Positions 51,441 to 60,219 of a DNA stretch of 64,000 nt are shown in pieces. Numbering within the stretch: position 1 is the first letter of the stretch; each line of letters opens with the position of its first letter. Under the pieces are notes generated by a model that saw only the letters and a program-made list of their open reading frames with translations, searched no databases and was not told where the DNA came from. Source of the DNA: Chryseobacterium luteum (GTDB taxonomy: Bacteria; Bacteroidota; Bacteroidia; Flavobacteriales; Weeksellaceae); the NCBI RefSeq assembly GCF_000737785.1, contig NZ_JPRO01000009.1, positions 1-64,000 on the forward strand. Reading direction: 5' to 3'. Both the position numbers and the translations under genes were made by a program.

Positions 51441-54215
51441 TTAAAATTGAAATGAAACCATGCATCCAAAAGTCCTGAAAGAAGGGAGATTAAAGAAATC
51501 AAGCCCTTTCCCACCATCCAGATCGTAAAAGTTCTGGTTAGGATCTGCTCCCTGATTGGCCTGCCAGAGAAGGATATTGTTGATATAAAAAGTAATGCCC
51601 AAGCCTCTTTTAAAACGCCCAATATCAAATTTACCTGTCAATGAAATAGTATTGATCCTTACATAATCCGCCTTCTGTACATAATCTTCTGCCACTCCCA
51701 GATAGCCGTATCTCGTCCATCTGTTCTCTGAAACAGTCTGTGCCGGGTTGTAAAAATCAACAGGAATCTGATTGGGACTTCCACCAGAATTCACTCCCTG
51801 AAAGACATAGTTTTTAATATTTCTTCCATCACCGGAATTTTGAGAACGTCCGTAGTAATCGAGGACTGCTTTGGTTCCGTTCCAAAGCTGACCTCCTTTT
51901 TTCCATTCCCAATTGATATCCAGGGAAAACATTTTATAGCTGATATTATGATTGAATTTAACAACGAAATCAGGTGTAGGATCAGCAATGATCTTTAATC
52001 CGTCTGCTTTTTTGGGGTAGCCAAATTCATCAATGATCAGATCTCCGGTTGCATTTCTTTCAAAGTAACTTCCGACCACTGCACCCAAAATCTGTCCCTC
52101 GGATAAAGTTTTATATACATCACTGAAGCCTGCGACTGCAAGATTATTATATCCGGCATTTACCCTGTCTACAACATCTTTGTATTTAAAGAAGGAAATT
52201 TTATTGCCGGCCTTGAAATCTGTTCCCAAATAAATATTATCATAGGCAAAATTAGCTTCATAACCGCTGTAGGTATGATCTGCCATATTTTTCAACTGCA
52301 GCCGGTTATTATCAAAAACCGGGAAAATATCGTCTGTCACTTTACGATTAAAATATTCGGCTTCCAGGCTTATTTTGTAGCCTGCTTTCAATCTGAATCC
52401 CGCCTTCGCTTCTTTATTGTTAATATTTGAAAGATTCCTGAATGTCTGAGCTTCTAAAACCGGAAAGTACTGATAGGCATCCTGAGCATTCAGCAAAGTT
52501 GTAGCATAAGAAGAATAGGATTTTGTGATCTCCGGTTCTGAACTTATTTCCGTATAGGCTCCCAAAATTTTGAAATCTATATTGTTCCAGTCAAAAATAT
52601 TCTGAAATATCAGATAGGCACTGACCTTTGGAAGCCAATACGTATTTTTTGCGGATGTATTCGATATATAGAAAGCATTTCCCATATTAAACCCTGCACT
52701 GATGTCACTGTAATAACTGGTATAATCATACTTATAATTTAAGATATAATCCTGTGACGTCCTTTGGTACGAATATGCTGTCTTCATCAGGCTATTGTAA
52801 ACATCAGATTGTCTGTCATTCAGAATAAAATTCAGGCTCAGGGTGCTTCTCCCTTTGCTTTCACCGAAATAATAAGAACCTGAAACATTGGAACTGTACA
52901 GTTTATTTTCCTGGCTCCGCTCGTTGTAAAGACCATTTGTAAAGCCGTAAGCAGATGGTTTGCGATCATCACTGTTCAGGAAACTGTCGCTTTCGTAGGA
53001 TTGATTGATCATCAATTTAAAGTCGGACCAGTTTCTTTCCAGTCCAAAACTGAACTGTCGCCTGCGGTCACGGTAATTGTATTTATTTTCCTGATCCAAT
53101 AAAAAGTATGGATTATCTGCAGACTTGCTGTAACTTCTCTGTAAACCGTCTGTCAGAAGTATTTTCTGTGCATTTGAAAATGAAATTGGAGTAAGCAGTG
53201 CATTTTGGTAAGCTCTGTTGAAAAGTCCGGTTCTGTTGGAGTTTACAGCTTTATTTTCATCATAATTCAGTCCCAGATTCACCGAAAATTTAAGAATTTT
53301 GGAACTCAGCTTTGTTTTAAGTGTATTTGAAATATTGTACTGATTTGCAAAATACATCTGATCTTTCTGCTGCCCAAGATCTACGGACAGCCTAAATTTT
53401 TCATCATAATATCCGTTGTTCAGGGAAGCATTCAGCCTCAGCTGGTTATTATAGCTGAAAACAGTTTTGAAAATATCATTGTTATAGGCTTTCGCCGGAG
53501 AAATTCCACTGCCAACAGGAATTAGCCTTCCATTACCGTCGTATTCATAAGGATGATGATCAAATCCCAATGAAGAAATATCCGGTCCGAAACTGAACAT
53601 TTCACCTGTTTCAGGACCCTGCCACTCCAGCTGTCCATTTTGGGAACGCCCCTGGACATAATGGTTCTGGGTGTCAGGAATAGAATTTCTTGTTTTGACG
53701 TCAAAAGATGTGGTAAAACTTCCGCTGAAATCAAGAAATTTATCCGGCTGTTCCCTTAAGTAGTACGTATTTTCAGTAATCTTTTTTATCTTTCGTACCG
53801 AAGAGAAATTATAAATTGAATTTCCTATTACATATTCTTTGGAATTTTCAAGACTAAATTCATCTTTCAGTTCTTTAATCACCAGGCTGTCGTAGGCACC
53901 GCTTCTGGGTGTCCAGACACTTTTATTCTCAATCCGGCTTTCTAAAATACTCTTTAGCTCAGTCAGTCTGTAGGCTACAAGCGTGCTTTTTCCATCATTC
54001 CAGAGCAGGGTATCATTTTCTTTGGCAGCGATAATAGCAAAACCTTTTTCATCAGTAAGTTCATATATTCCGGTGTTTTTATTATAAACCTTAAGAAAAT
54101 TCTGGGGTTTATTTTTTTTATTTAAAAATATTCCAGAATAATAAAGCTGTGAGTTTTGCGAAAACAAAAAATTGGCTGCAAGAGGCAATAGCACCAAGTA
54201 AATTTTCTTCATCAT
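51441..54215 (-). CDS. SusC-like outer-membrane barrel lacking a plug domain
   Basis: A 924-residue exported protein (signal MMKKIYLVLLPLAANFLFSQ). It begins with a carboxypeptidase-regulatory-like segment (QLYYSGIFLNKKNKPQNFLKVYNKNTGIYELTDEKGFAIIAA). The usual plug (LKDAAATSIYG..., VVDGVP) is missing. About 100 residues later it enters typical SusC/RagA barrel sequence: NHYVQGRSQNGQLEWQGPE, NNQLRLNASLNNGYYDEKFRLSVDLGQQ..., KKGGQLWNGTKAVLDYYGRS, RWTRYGYLGVAEDYVQKADYVRINTISLTG, and a C-terminal strand ending MVSFQF. Two neighbouring genes carry plug domains. It is preceded by the VWA protein gene and followed 3 bases on by the macroglobulin gene. Substrate unknown. Confidence 0.85.
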   Translation of the reverse strand: MMKKIYLVLLPLAANFLFSQNSQLYYSGIFLNKKNKPQNFLKVYNKNTGIYELTDEKGFAIIAAKENDTLLWNDGKSTLVAYRLTELKSILESRIENKSVWTPRSGAYDSLVIKELKDEFSLENSKEYVIGNSIYNFSSVRKIKKITENTYYLREQPDKFLDFSGSFTTSFDVKTRNSIPDTQNHYVQGRSQNGQLEWQGPETGEMFSFGPDISSLGFDHHPYEYDGNGRLIPVGSGISPAKAYNNDIFKTVFSYNNQLRLNASLNNGYYDEKFRLSVDLGQQKDQMYFANQYNISNTLKTKLSSKILKFSVNLGLNYDENKAVNSNRTGLFNRAYQNALLTPISFSNAQKILLTDGLQRSYSKSADNPYFLLDQENKYNYRDRRRQFSFGLERNWSDFKLMINQSYESDSFLNSDDRKPSAYGFTNGLYNERSQENKLYSSNVSGSYYFGESKGRSTLSLNFILNDRQSDVYNSLMKTAYSYQRTSQDYILNYKYDYTSYYSDISAGFNMGNAFYISNTSAKNTYWLPKVSAYLIFQNIFDWNNIDFKILGAYTEISSEPEITKSYSSYATTLLNAQDAYQYFPVLEAQTFRNLSNINNKEAKAGFRLKAGYKISLEAEYFNRKVTDDIFPVFDNNRLQLKNMADHTYSGYEANFAYDNIYLGTDFKAGNKISFFKYKDVVDRVNAGYNNLAVAGFSDVYKTLSEGQILGAVVGSYFERNATGDLIIDEFGYPKKADGLKIIADPTPDFVVKFNHNISYKMFSLDINWEWKKGGQLWNGTKAVLDYYGRSQNSGDGRNIKNYVFQGVNSGGSPNQIPVDFYNPAQTVSENRWTRYGYLGVAEDYVQKADYVRINTISLTGKFDIGRFKRGLGITFYINNILLWQANQGADPNQNFYDLDGGKGLDFFNLPSFRTFGCMVSFQF

Positions 54216-54278
54216 TATTTATATTTCTAAAAATAGAGAAAAAAAAGAAATTTCCGGGGAAATTTCTTTTTCAACTGG

Positions 54279-56639
54279 TTAATTTTTGATCACCTTAAAG
54301 GTTTCCCACTGCTCTCCGGATCTCAATCTCAGCAGATAAATACTCTGGGGATAAGCAGTAATGTCTATTGTGTTTTTACCTTCTCCCAGCTTCTCTTTCC
54401 TCATAATGATTTTTCCCGCCAGATCATAAACGAAAAGCTCGTCTATGGCATATCCGGACTTTATATTGATGATTCCTTTGGTAGGATTTGGGAAAATCAC
54501 AGTTTTGGATTCCCGCTGGTTATTAACTTCTGTTTCAAGCTTTTTGTTCAGGTGGTCATTTGAAATTCCGTCGTTGCATTCCGGAAGTGTTGCCCGCTGA
54601 AGAATCAGCCTTAATAACAGCGCATTCAGCTTTTCTACTTCATAAGAATCAATGGTAGGTTTTATATGATCATTCCCTATCCCACTGTCGTTGGTAAGGA
54701 AAGTATAGGTTCCATTCGTCAGCAAAGCAAAGGTTCTCATCAGATATTCCGTCTGCTTATCCGTATCACTGGCCGCTAAAGGAATCACAGTAATTCCTTT
54801 TTTGGACGCCAGTTTTATTGTCTGATAAAGCTTATTGATATTCTCATCCGAACGGTGCGGAGGTGCATCAAGAATCAAAAACATAATTTTGGTTGAATTT
54901 TCGGTACTCCATTTCAGTTCATCAATGGAAACCTGCATGGCTTCTACCACTGCTTCCGGAGTGTCTCCACCTCCACCGGCATTTTGTTTTTTAATAAAAC
55001 TTACGAGTTCTTCGGCTTTATCGGAAAAGTCAAATTTGCGGGTCAAGTACTCATCCCCCTGATCTCTGTAAAAAACAGATCCGTATCGTACGGTTGTATT
55101 TTTAAGATTGCTCTCCACCTTTTTTAAAACATCTAGAAGTTCAGACTGCAGATACGAAATTTCATCACCCATAGAACCTGTTGCATCCACTACAAATGCC
55201 AGATCAAGATTCTGTGTTGTAATGCAGGCTTTATCCATCATAATCAGGTTTTGCCCATTCTTAAAATCCCTGATATTTGTACTGATGATCTGCCCGGAAC
55301 CGTCAGCTAAATAATATTTTCCGGAAACAGGATGACTGCCTTTCATGGGCTCAATCCACAATTCTGCATTTCCCAGATTATTGGAAACAGCTTCCCAGAT
55401 GATCTCTTTTTTATCGTTCAGCAGTTTTACTTTTTCGCCGATCACGGGCTTTCTGCTTTTATTGACAAGCTGTACTGAAACCCTTCTGTCAGGGAAGAAG
55501 TTCCAGATATTTTTATATTCGTCAAGAGTAGGAACTGCGATATCTTTCCAATAATCCCATTTTGAAAAATCATTGACTTCCCCGGCGGTTAAGAGCCCTG
55601 CTTTCGGAAGATCTTTTTCTTCTTCTTTTATACTTTCTTCTGTTTTTTTTGAGGCTTCTTCTTTAAGTTTTTCAAGATCGGATTTTGACAGGCCCCGGGT
55701 AGTCACAAGAATTACCCCATTGCTGGCTTTGCTGCCATATAAAGCCGTAGCATTCAATCCCTTTAAGACTTTTATTTCTTTAATATTACTGGGATCCAAT
55801 AAACTCAGTACTTCCGATTCTCCCCCAAATAAAACTCCATCCACCACAAATAATGCTTTATTGACGCTCATACTTTTTGCCCCTCTAATCAATATTTCCG
55901 AATGTTTCCCTTTTCCTGATGAAACTGACAGCCCGGCTGCTCTGCCACTTAAAGAAGCTAATGCAGAAGGTATTCCGGCACTTACATCCTTGGAAGCAAC
56001 CATGGTACTTGACGAAGTTGCTGCACTAGTTCTTTTTATTCCCATAGCACCAACCACTACTACTTCTTCTATATTCGTTTCTCTTAAAGTATCTTTCCAC
56101 TGCCCACCTCTTCTTGGCGGAACAGGAACATCAGCAGCATTTTTCTTTTTGAGATAATATTCGTCTGTTGAGTAAGTGCTTTTTCCTGAAGCATAGATTT
56201 CATCATTCTTATTAACAGCTACGGTTTTACCCGTATTGTCAGGAATTTTTACAGCTTCATCTTTTGCCAAAGCAGACGGATTCTGTGATGGTTTTGAAGC
56301 TTCAATTTCTTTCTCGATATTGGATTTTACAGTACTGTCCACTGTATGGATCGTATTTTTTTCAGGGTGGCTTTCAGCTCTGTTTTCTACAATTAGAGGT
56401 TTTGAATTTTCAGCAGTTTTATCTTTACTGATAAAATAAAAGGCTCCCAATCCAATAATTAAACTTGCCGCAATTCCATAAGGAAACCAAACCGGAAGTA
56501 TTCTCTTTTCCTCTTCTTTTTTATCTAATTTTTCTTCCACTTTTGCCCAAACTTTATCGAAACCCGGAAAAACAGCCGGCTCTTCCGAAAGTTTAGAAGC
56601 AGCATTGAATCTTTTATCTATATCGTGATTATTTTCCAT
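54279..56639 (-). CDS. Membrane-anchored protein with TonB plug, VWA and T9SS tail
   Basis: A 786-residue mosaic. Residues 1-50 are soluble and start MENNHDIDKRFNAASKL, like anti-sigma N-termini. Residues 51-70 are one transmembrane helix. A basic/polar linker follows to 185, then a TonB plug at about 187-310 (IEEVVVVGAMGIKR, LASLSGRAAGLSVSS, ALFVVDGVLFGG, IKVLKGLNATALYGSKASNGVIL). A Lys/Glu coiled region is followed by a VWA domain from 476 to about 650 with MIDAS DATGSMG, then from 711 the T9SS type A sorting domain (VIFPNPTKGIINI..., FVYDLAGKIIMR, IYLLRLRSGEQWETFKVIKN). It starts 11 bases after the sigma gene stop, so it may be a membrane anti-sigma factor. Inner-membrane anchoring and a surface-secretion tail in one protein conflict. 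Confidence 0.87.
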   Translation of the reverse strand: MENNHDIDKRFNAASKLSEEPAVFPGFDKVWAKVEEKLDKKEEEKRILPVWFPYGIAASLIIGLGAFYFISKDKTAENSKPLIVENRAESHPEKNTIHTVDSTVKSNIEKEIEASKPSQNPSALAKDEAVKIPDNTGKTVAVNKNDEIYASGKSTYSTDEYYLKKKNAADVPVPPRRGGQWKDTLRETNIEEVVVVGAMGIKRTSAATSSSTMVASKDVSAGIPSALASLSGRAAGLSVSSGKGKHSEILIRGAKSMSVNKALFVVDGVLFGGESEVLSLLDPSNIKEIKVLKGLNATALYGSKASNGVILVTTRGLSKSDLEKLKEEASKKTEESIKEEEKDLPKAGLLTAGEVNDFSKWDYWKDIAVPTLDEYKNIWNFFPDRRVSVQLVNKSRKPVIGEKVKLLNDKKEIIWEAVSNNLGNAELWIEPMKGSHPVSGKYYLADGSGQIISTNIRDFKNGQNLIMMDKACITTQNLDLAFVVDATGSMGDEISYLQSELLDVLKKVESNLKNTTVRYGSVFYRDQGDEYLTRKFDFSDKAEELVSFIKKQNAGGGGDTPEAVVEAMQVSIDELKWSTENSTKIMFLILDAPPHRSDENINKLYQTIKLASKKGITVIPLAASDTDKQTEYLMRTFALLTNGTYTFLTNDSGIGNDHIKPTIDSYEVEKLNALLLRLILQRATLPECNDGISNDHLNKKLETEVNNQRESKTVIFPNPTKGIINIKSGYAIDELFVYDLAGKIIMRKEKLGEGKNTIDITAYPQSIYLLRLRSGEQWETFKVIKN

Positions 56640-56650
56640 TTTCCTAAAGT

Positions 56651-57169
56651 TTAAATGTTCTGATTGACCAAAAGTTCCTGTAATTTTTTCCTCGCAAAAT
56701 TGAGCTGGGATTTCGATGTTCCTTCGCTTATGGAAAGCATCGTGGCAATTTCTTTATGCGGATAGCCTTCAATCGCAAACAGATTGAATATGGCCCTGCA
56801 GCCTTCGGGAAGAAAGTTCAGCAGGCTCAGAATATCTTTCTCAAATGAAATGCTTTCTGACAAAGTCCCGGAAGATTCTGCAAAACTGTCATCCATAGAG
56901 ACGAACTGCGCTTTGGCGGCTCTCAGTTTCTGAAGACATTCGTTGACTGCAATTTTTTTGGCCCATCCTTCAAAAGTGTCAAGATTCCGGAGCTGGGTGA
57001 TATTTGTGAATATTTTGTAAAAAGCATCGGCCAATACTTCTTCAATATCTTCATCATTTTTCAGATAGCGTCTGCAGACCGAGTGCAGCCTGCCCGCCAT
57101 TTTCTCGTAGACCTTCCGCTGTGCACTGCGGCTGTTACGCTGGCATTCTATTAGTAATTCTCTTTCCAT
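56651..57169 (-). CDS. ECF-type RNA polymerase sigma-70 factor
   Basis: A 172-residue sigma factor with region 2 (QRKVYEKMAGRLHSVCRRYLKNDEDIEEVLADAFYKIFTNI) and region 4 (LLNFLPEGCRAIFNLFAIEGYPHKEIATMLSISEGTSKSQLNFARKKLQELL). It lacks regions 1 and 3, as ECF sigmas do. It is the first gene of the sigma-VWA/plug-barrel-macroglobulin series. The gene that follows 11 bases later has an N-terminus and membrane helix positioned like an anti-sigma factor, so signal-dependent activation from the outer membrane is likely. Confidence 0.93.
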   Translation of the reverse strand: MERELLIECQRNSRSAQRKVYEKMAGRLHSVCRRYLKNDEDIEEVLADAFYKIFTNITQLRNLDTFEGWAKKIAVNECLQKLRAAKAQFVSMDDSFAESSGTLSESISFEKDILSLLNFLPEGCRAIFNLFAIEGYPHKEIATMLSISEGTSKSQLNFARKKLQELLVNQNI

Positions 57170-57378
57170 AGTCAGGCTTTATACTGTTATAGATGCATAA
57201 ACTTTGGGATAGGTTGGAAACATTTTTATTTTTTTACAAAAAAGCAAATAAGCTGATTATGAATAAGCTGTTCCGTTTTTGCTTTATTCAATTTTTTTTC
57301 ACCTTCAAATTTAACTTTTCCCTTTGTAACGGATCTTTAATATGAACGACTATTCGTATAAATAATCTTTTTTTAGTA

Positions 57379-58581
57379 ATGAAAAATACCAAAATTGCCT
57401 CATTACTTTTTGTTTTATCTGCAGGAAGTATGATGTTTGCCCAAGATGACCTGATCAACAAATTAAAAAACAATCAGTCTCAAAATGCTAATTTCAAGTT
57501 CACAACGTTGAAAGATGTCGGTGCAACTTCAGTTAAAAATCAAGGTTCTTCGGGAACATGCTGGAGTTATTCGGGGAATTCTTTCCTTGAGTCTGAAATG
57601 CAGAGAATGGGCAAAAAGCCTGTTGATCTGGCAGAAATCTTCACTGCAAGAAATTCTTACCACGATAAAGCCAAATTATATGTACTCAACAGCGGAGCGA
57701 TCAGCTGGGGTGACGGCGGTGAACTGCACGACGTTGTGAATATGTACAAAAAATATGGTGCAGTTCCTCAGGATGTCTACACTGGATTGAGATCCGGACA
57801 GACTTTGAACAATTTCTCTGAAATGCAGGGTAAACTAAAGCCTGTTTTAGACAGTTTGGTTCAGGCTGCAACAAAAGGAAAACTTTCCGACAACTGGATG
57901 TCTTCTGTTGATGTAATTTTAGATCAGTATTTAGGAAAAGTTCCTACCAACTTTACTTATGAAGGGAAATCTTACACTCCGCAAACTTTTGCGAAAGAAG
58001 TTGTAGGCATCAATCCTGATGATTATGTAGAACTATCTTCATATAAAGATTATCCTTACTATCAGAAATTCGTAGTTCCGATTCCTGATAACTGGAGCCA
58101 CGATTCTGACTGGAATGTTCCGATGAAAGATTTAACAGCAATTATCGACAATGCTGTGAACAAGGGATATTCCGTAGGCTGGGCAACAGATGTTTCTGAG
58201 CCTTATTTCTCCTATAAAAACGGTGTAGCTTATGTTCCGGATACAGACCTGGATCAGATCACTGCGGAAAACAAAGGATCTCTATTCACAGAGCCGAAAA
58301 AAGATAAAGTGATCAATGAAGATATACGTCAGAAAGCACTGAATAACCTTTCTACAACCGATGACCACGGAATGCACATCGTAGGATTGGCAAAAGACCA
58401 GAGCGGAAAAGAATATTATATGGTTAAGAATTCCTGGGGTGTAACGAATGATTTCGAAGGTTATATCTATGTAACAAGACCTTATGTTGAATATAAATCG
58501 ACTGCAATCCTGGTTCATAAAGATGCACTGCCAAAAAGCATCAAAAAGCAATTGAAACCAAGTAAAAGCATTGGTCTGTAA
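57379..58581 (+). CDS. Secreted papain-like (C1) cysteine peptidase
   Basis: A 400-residue protein with signal peptide MKNTKIASLLFVLSAGSMMFAQ. The catalytic set is complete: Gln/Cys in VKNQGSSGTCWSYSGNSFLESE (Cys61), His in DDHGMHIVGLAKD (about 334) and Asn in MVKNSWGVTND (about 350). The order and large inserts match the bleomycin-hydrolase/PepC branch of C1, in a secreted form common in Bacteroidetes. No inhibitor propeptide is seen. It lies directly before a small double-glycine peptide gene, with a terminator between them. A processing link is possible but not shown. Confidence 0.92.
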   Translation: MKNTKIASLLFVLSAGSMMFAQDDLINKLKNNQSQNANFKFTTLKDVGATSVKNQGSSGTCWSYSGNSFLESEMQRMGKKPVDLAEIFTARNSYHDKAKLYVLNSGAISWGDGGELHDVVNMYKKYGAVPQDVYTGLRSGQTLNNFSEMQGKLKPVLDSLVQAATKGKLSDNWMSSVDVILDQYLGKVPTNFTYEGKSYTPQTFAKEVVGINPDDYVELSSYKDYPYYQKFVVPIPDNWSHDSDWNVPMKDLTAIIDNAVNKGYSVGWATDVSEPYFSYKNGVAYVPDTDLDQITAENKGSLFTEPKKDKVINEDIRQKALNNLSTTDDHGMHIVGLAKDQSGKEYYMVKNSWGVTNDFEGYIYVTRPYVEYKSTAILVHKDALPKSIKKQLKPSKSIGL

Positions 58582-58638
58582 AAAACTGAATCACTATTGT
58601 CATCAGAATATGACAATTTTAGATATTTAAATCTGTTA

Positions 58639-58669
58639 AAAACCGTTTTCAATTTTTGAGAACGGTTTT
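58639..58669 (+). terminator. Intrinsic terminator of the peptidase gene
   Basis: AAAACCGTTTTC pairs with GAGAACGGTTTT (one G-U pair) and is followed by ATTTT. It ends 52 bases before the peptide ATG, so the peptide has a separate promoter. TTTG (58672-58675) and TATATTTA (58692-58699), 16 bases apart, are a possible weak one. Confidence 0.7.
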
Positions 58670-58721
58670 ATTTTGGCTAAAAATATAATCGTATATTTAT
58701 CATCAATCAACAAATTAAAAT

Positions 58722-58883
58722 ATGAAAAATCTAAAGAAGTTATTAAAATCTGATTTAAAGAAAATTAATGGTGGCAATGCGCCAGATTGTCCAACAGGAA
58801 CAACAGCCTGCTATATTCCACCTAAAAACGGGCAGCCTTCCCGTTGGAAATGTCTTTCGGACAACGTAGAATGTCCGGGTTAA
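58722..58883 (+). CDS. Double-glycine leader, cysteine-rich bacteriocin-like peptide
   Basis: A 53-residue peptide. The first 18 residues, MKNLKKLLKSDLKKINGG, form a classic double-glycine leader (amphipathic helix with L-x(3)-L hydrophobics and G-G at -2/-1). The 35-residue core is NAPDCPTGTTACYIPPKNG followed by QPSRWKCLSDNVECPG, with four Cys (23, 31, 45, 51), room for two disulfides. Chryseobacterium genomes contain many such 'bacteriocin-like' peptides. Its function is unknown. It has its own promoter region and a strong terminator (58893-58922). Neither a PCAT/C39 transporter nor an immunity gene is adjacent; only the C1 peptidase upstream could plausibly be related. Confidence 0.8.
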   Translation: MKNLKKLLKSDLKKINGGNAPDCPTGTTACYIPPKNGQPSRWKCLSDNVECPG

Positions 58884-58892
58884 AACCAATTA

Positions 58893-58922
58893 AAACCGCT
58901 TCCAAAATTCCGGAAGCGGTTT
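58893..58922 (+). terminator. Intrinsic terminator of the peptide gene
   Basis: AAACCGCTTCC and GGAAGCGGTTT form a perfect 11-bp stem with an 8-base loop, 9 bases after the stop codon. Confidence 0.85.
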
Positions 58923-58970
58923 CGTTTAAAATAATTGATAGGTAAAATATTATGAATAGTGAATAATCAA

Positions 58971-59021
58971 TTTGCTTTGCCTGCCATTTTTTTCAAAATT
59001 TTCAAATCATAGCAAAGCAAA
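58971..59021. repeat. Spaced 10-bp inverted repeat
   Basis: TTTGCTTTGC (58971-58980) recurs inverted as GCAAAGCAAA (59012-59021), 31 bases apart, just after the old-yellow-enzyme stop codon. It could act as a weak terminator for that gene, though no T-run follows, or be part of a dispersed repeat. Confidence 0.45.
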
Positions 59022-59035
59022 AGTTCACCATTGAC

Positions 59036-60097
59036 TTAAAATAAAACAGCCAGGCTTTCAGCGGAGAAATCAAGAAGATCTTCTGTTTTTCCTTCTTTAA
59101 TTTTCGTTACCCATTCCGGATCCTGCAACAAGGCACGACCGACAGCCACCAGATCAAAATCTCCTCTTTCCAGCCTTCTTGTCAGTTCCGTCAAATCCGC
59201 TTTTTCAGTTCCCTGTCCTGCAAATGCTCCCATAAAATCTCCTTCAAGTCCTACAGAACCTACGGTAATTGTTGGCTGACCGGTGATTTTTTTCGCCCAA
59301 CCTGCAAAATTCAGATCAGAACCTTCAAATTCGGCTTCCCAGAAACGTCTTTGTGAACAGTGGAAAATATCAACTCCCGCTTCTTTCAAAGGCAGCAGCC
59401 ATTCTTCCATTTCTTCAGGCGAGTTGGCCAGTTTTGCTTTATAATCCTGCTGTTTCCATTGAGAAAGGCGGATAATGATTGTAAAATCTTCTCCAACTGC
59501 GGCTCTGATTGCTTTTACAACGTCAACCGCAAATTTGCTTCTTTCTTTTATAGTTTTACCGCCATATTCGTCAGTTCTTGTATTGGTAACTTCCCAGAAA
59601 AACTGGTCGATCAGATAACCGTGAGCCCCGTGAATTTCAACGACATCAAAGCCCAGATCCTTCGCAGATTTTGCTGAAGCTGCAAACTGTGCAATTGTAT
59701 CCTGAATGTCTTCCAATGTCATTGCAGAAGCTTTTTCCATATCAACTAACGGATAATCTGCTGAACTTCTCGTATCTCCAACGTGCCAGATTTGAGGTCC
59801 CATTTTTCCGCCATTTTCATGAACGGCATCGATTACGTTTTTCCAGCCGTTTAATGCTTCCGTTCCATAGAAATCAGGAATGTTCTGCATGTTTTTTGAT
59901 CCGGGTCTGTTGATTACGGTTCCTTCAGAGAGAATTAATCCCACTTCTGAGGCTGCTCTTCTTGCATAATAATCTGTAATATTTTGTGTAGGAACTCCGT
60001 TGTCAGATTGTGCTCTGGTCATCGGTGCCATTACTATTCTATTTTTAAGCTCTAAATTTTTATATTTAAAAGGGGTAAATAATGATTCTGTACTCAT
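59036..60097 (-). CDS. Old yellow enzyme (NADH:flavin oxidoreductase / alkene reductase)
   Basis: A 353-residue FMN TIM-barrel enzyme: LFTPFKYKNLELKNRIVMAPMTRAQSDNGVPTQNITDYYARRA at the start, WHVGDTR, VVEIHGAHGYLIDQFFWEVTNTRTDEYGGKTIKERSKF (substrate His, HGAHGYL), and VAVGRALLQDPEWVTKI at the end. These are NemA/OYE-type signatures; such enzymes reduce activated alkenes and nitro compounds with NAD(P)H. It is divergent from an HxlR regulator with shared GTAAC-repeat control DNA, so it is likely induced by electrophilic or quinone-like compounds sensed by that regulator. Confidence 0.92.
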   Translation of the reverse strand: MSTESLFTPFKYKNLELKNRIVMAPMTRAQSDNGVPTQNITDYYARRAASEVGLILSEGTVINRPGSKNMQNIPDFYGTEALNGWKNVIDAVHENGGKMGPQIWHVGDTRSSADYPLVDMEKASAMTLEDIQDTIAQFAASAKSAKDLGFDVVEIHGAHGYLIDQFFWEVTNTRTDEYGGKTIKERSKFAVDVVKAIRAAVGEDFTIIIRLSQWKQQDYKAKLANSPEEMEEWLLPLKEAGVDIFHCSQRRFWEAEFEGSDLNFAGWAKKITGQPTITVGSVGLEGDFMGAFAGQGTEKADLTELTRRLERGDFDLVAVGRALLQDPEWVTKIKEGKTEDLLDFSAESLAVLF

Positions 60098-60120
60098 TTT
60101 TAAAATTACATTTTATAATT

Positions 60121-60217
60121 GTTACACAAAGTAACTAATAATAGTTCATATTTGTACCTTATGAAATAAAAAAAGTGGTAACTTTGCAGTAACCTATATT
60201 AGTAACGTAAAAGTAAC
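60121..60217. promoter_or_regulatory. Phased GTAAC repeat array, probable HxlR operator
   Basis: Between the divergent genes there are GTTAC at 60121-60125 and GTAAC at 60131, 60178, 60189, 60202 and 60213 (each 5 bases). The first two form an inverted repeat (GTTAC-N5-GTAAC). The last four are spaced 11, 13 and 11 bases, so they lie on one face of the helix as two GTAAC-N6-GTAAC units. TAACTTTG (60179-60186) is a perfect -7 box overlapping one repeat, with TTTG (60151-60154) 24 bases upstream, for the regulator itself. Confidence 0.65.
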
Positions 60218-60219
60218 GC

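Noticed and set aside
55573..56157. 194-codon plus-strand ORF antisense to the VWA/plug gene
   Set aside because: It mirrors codon bias of the real minus-strand gene with Ser/Phe/Leu-rich sequence and has no independent start context.
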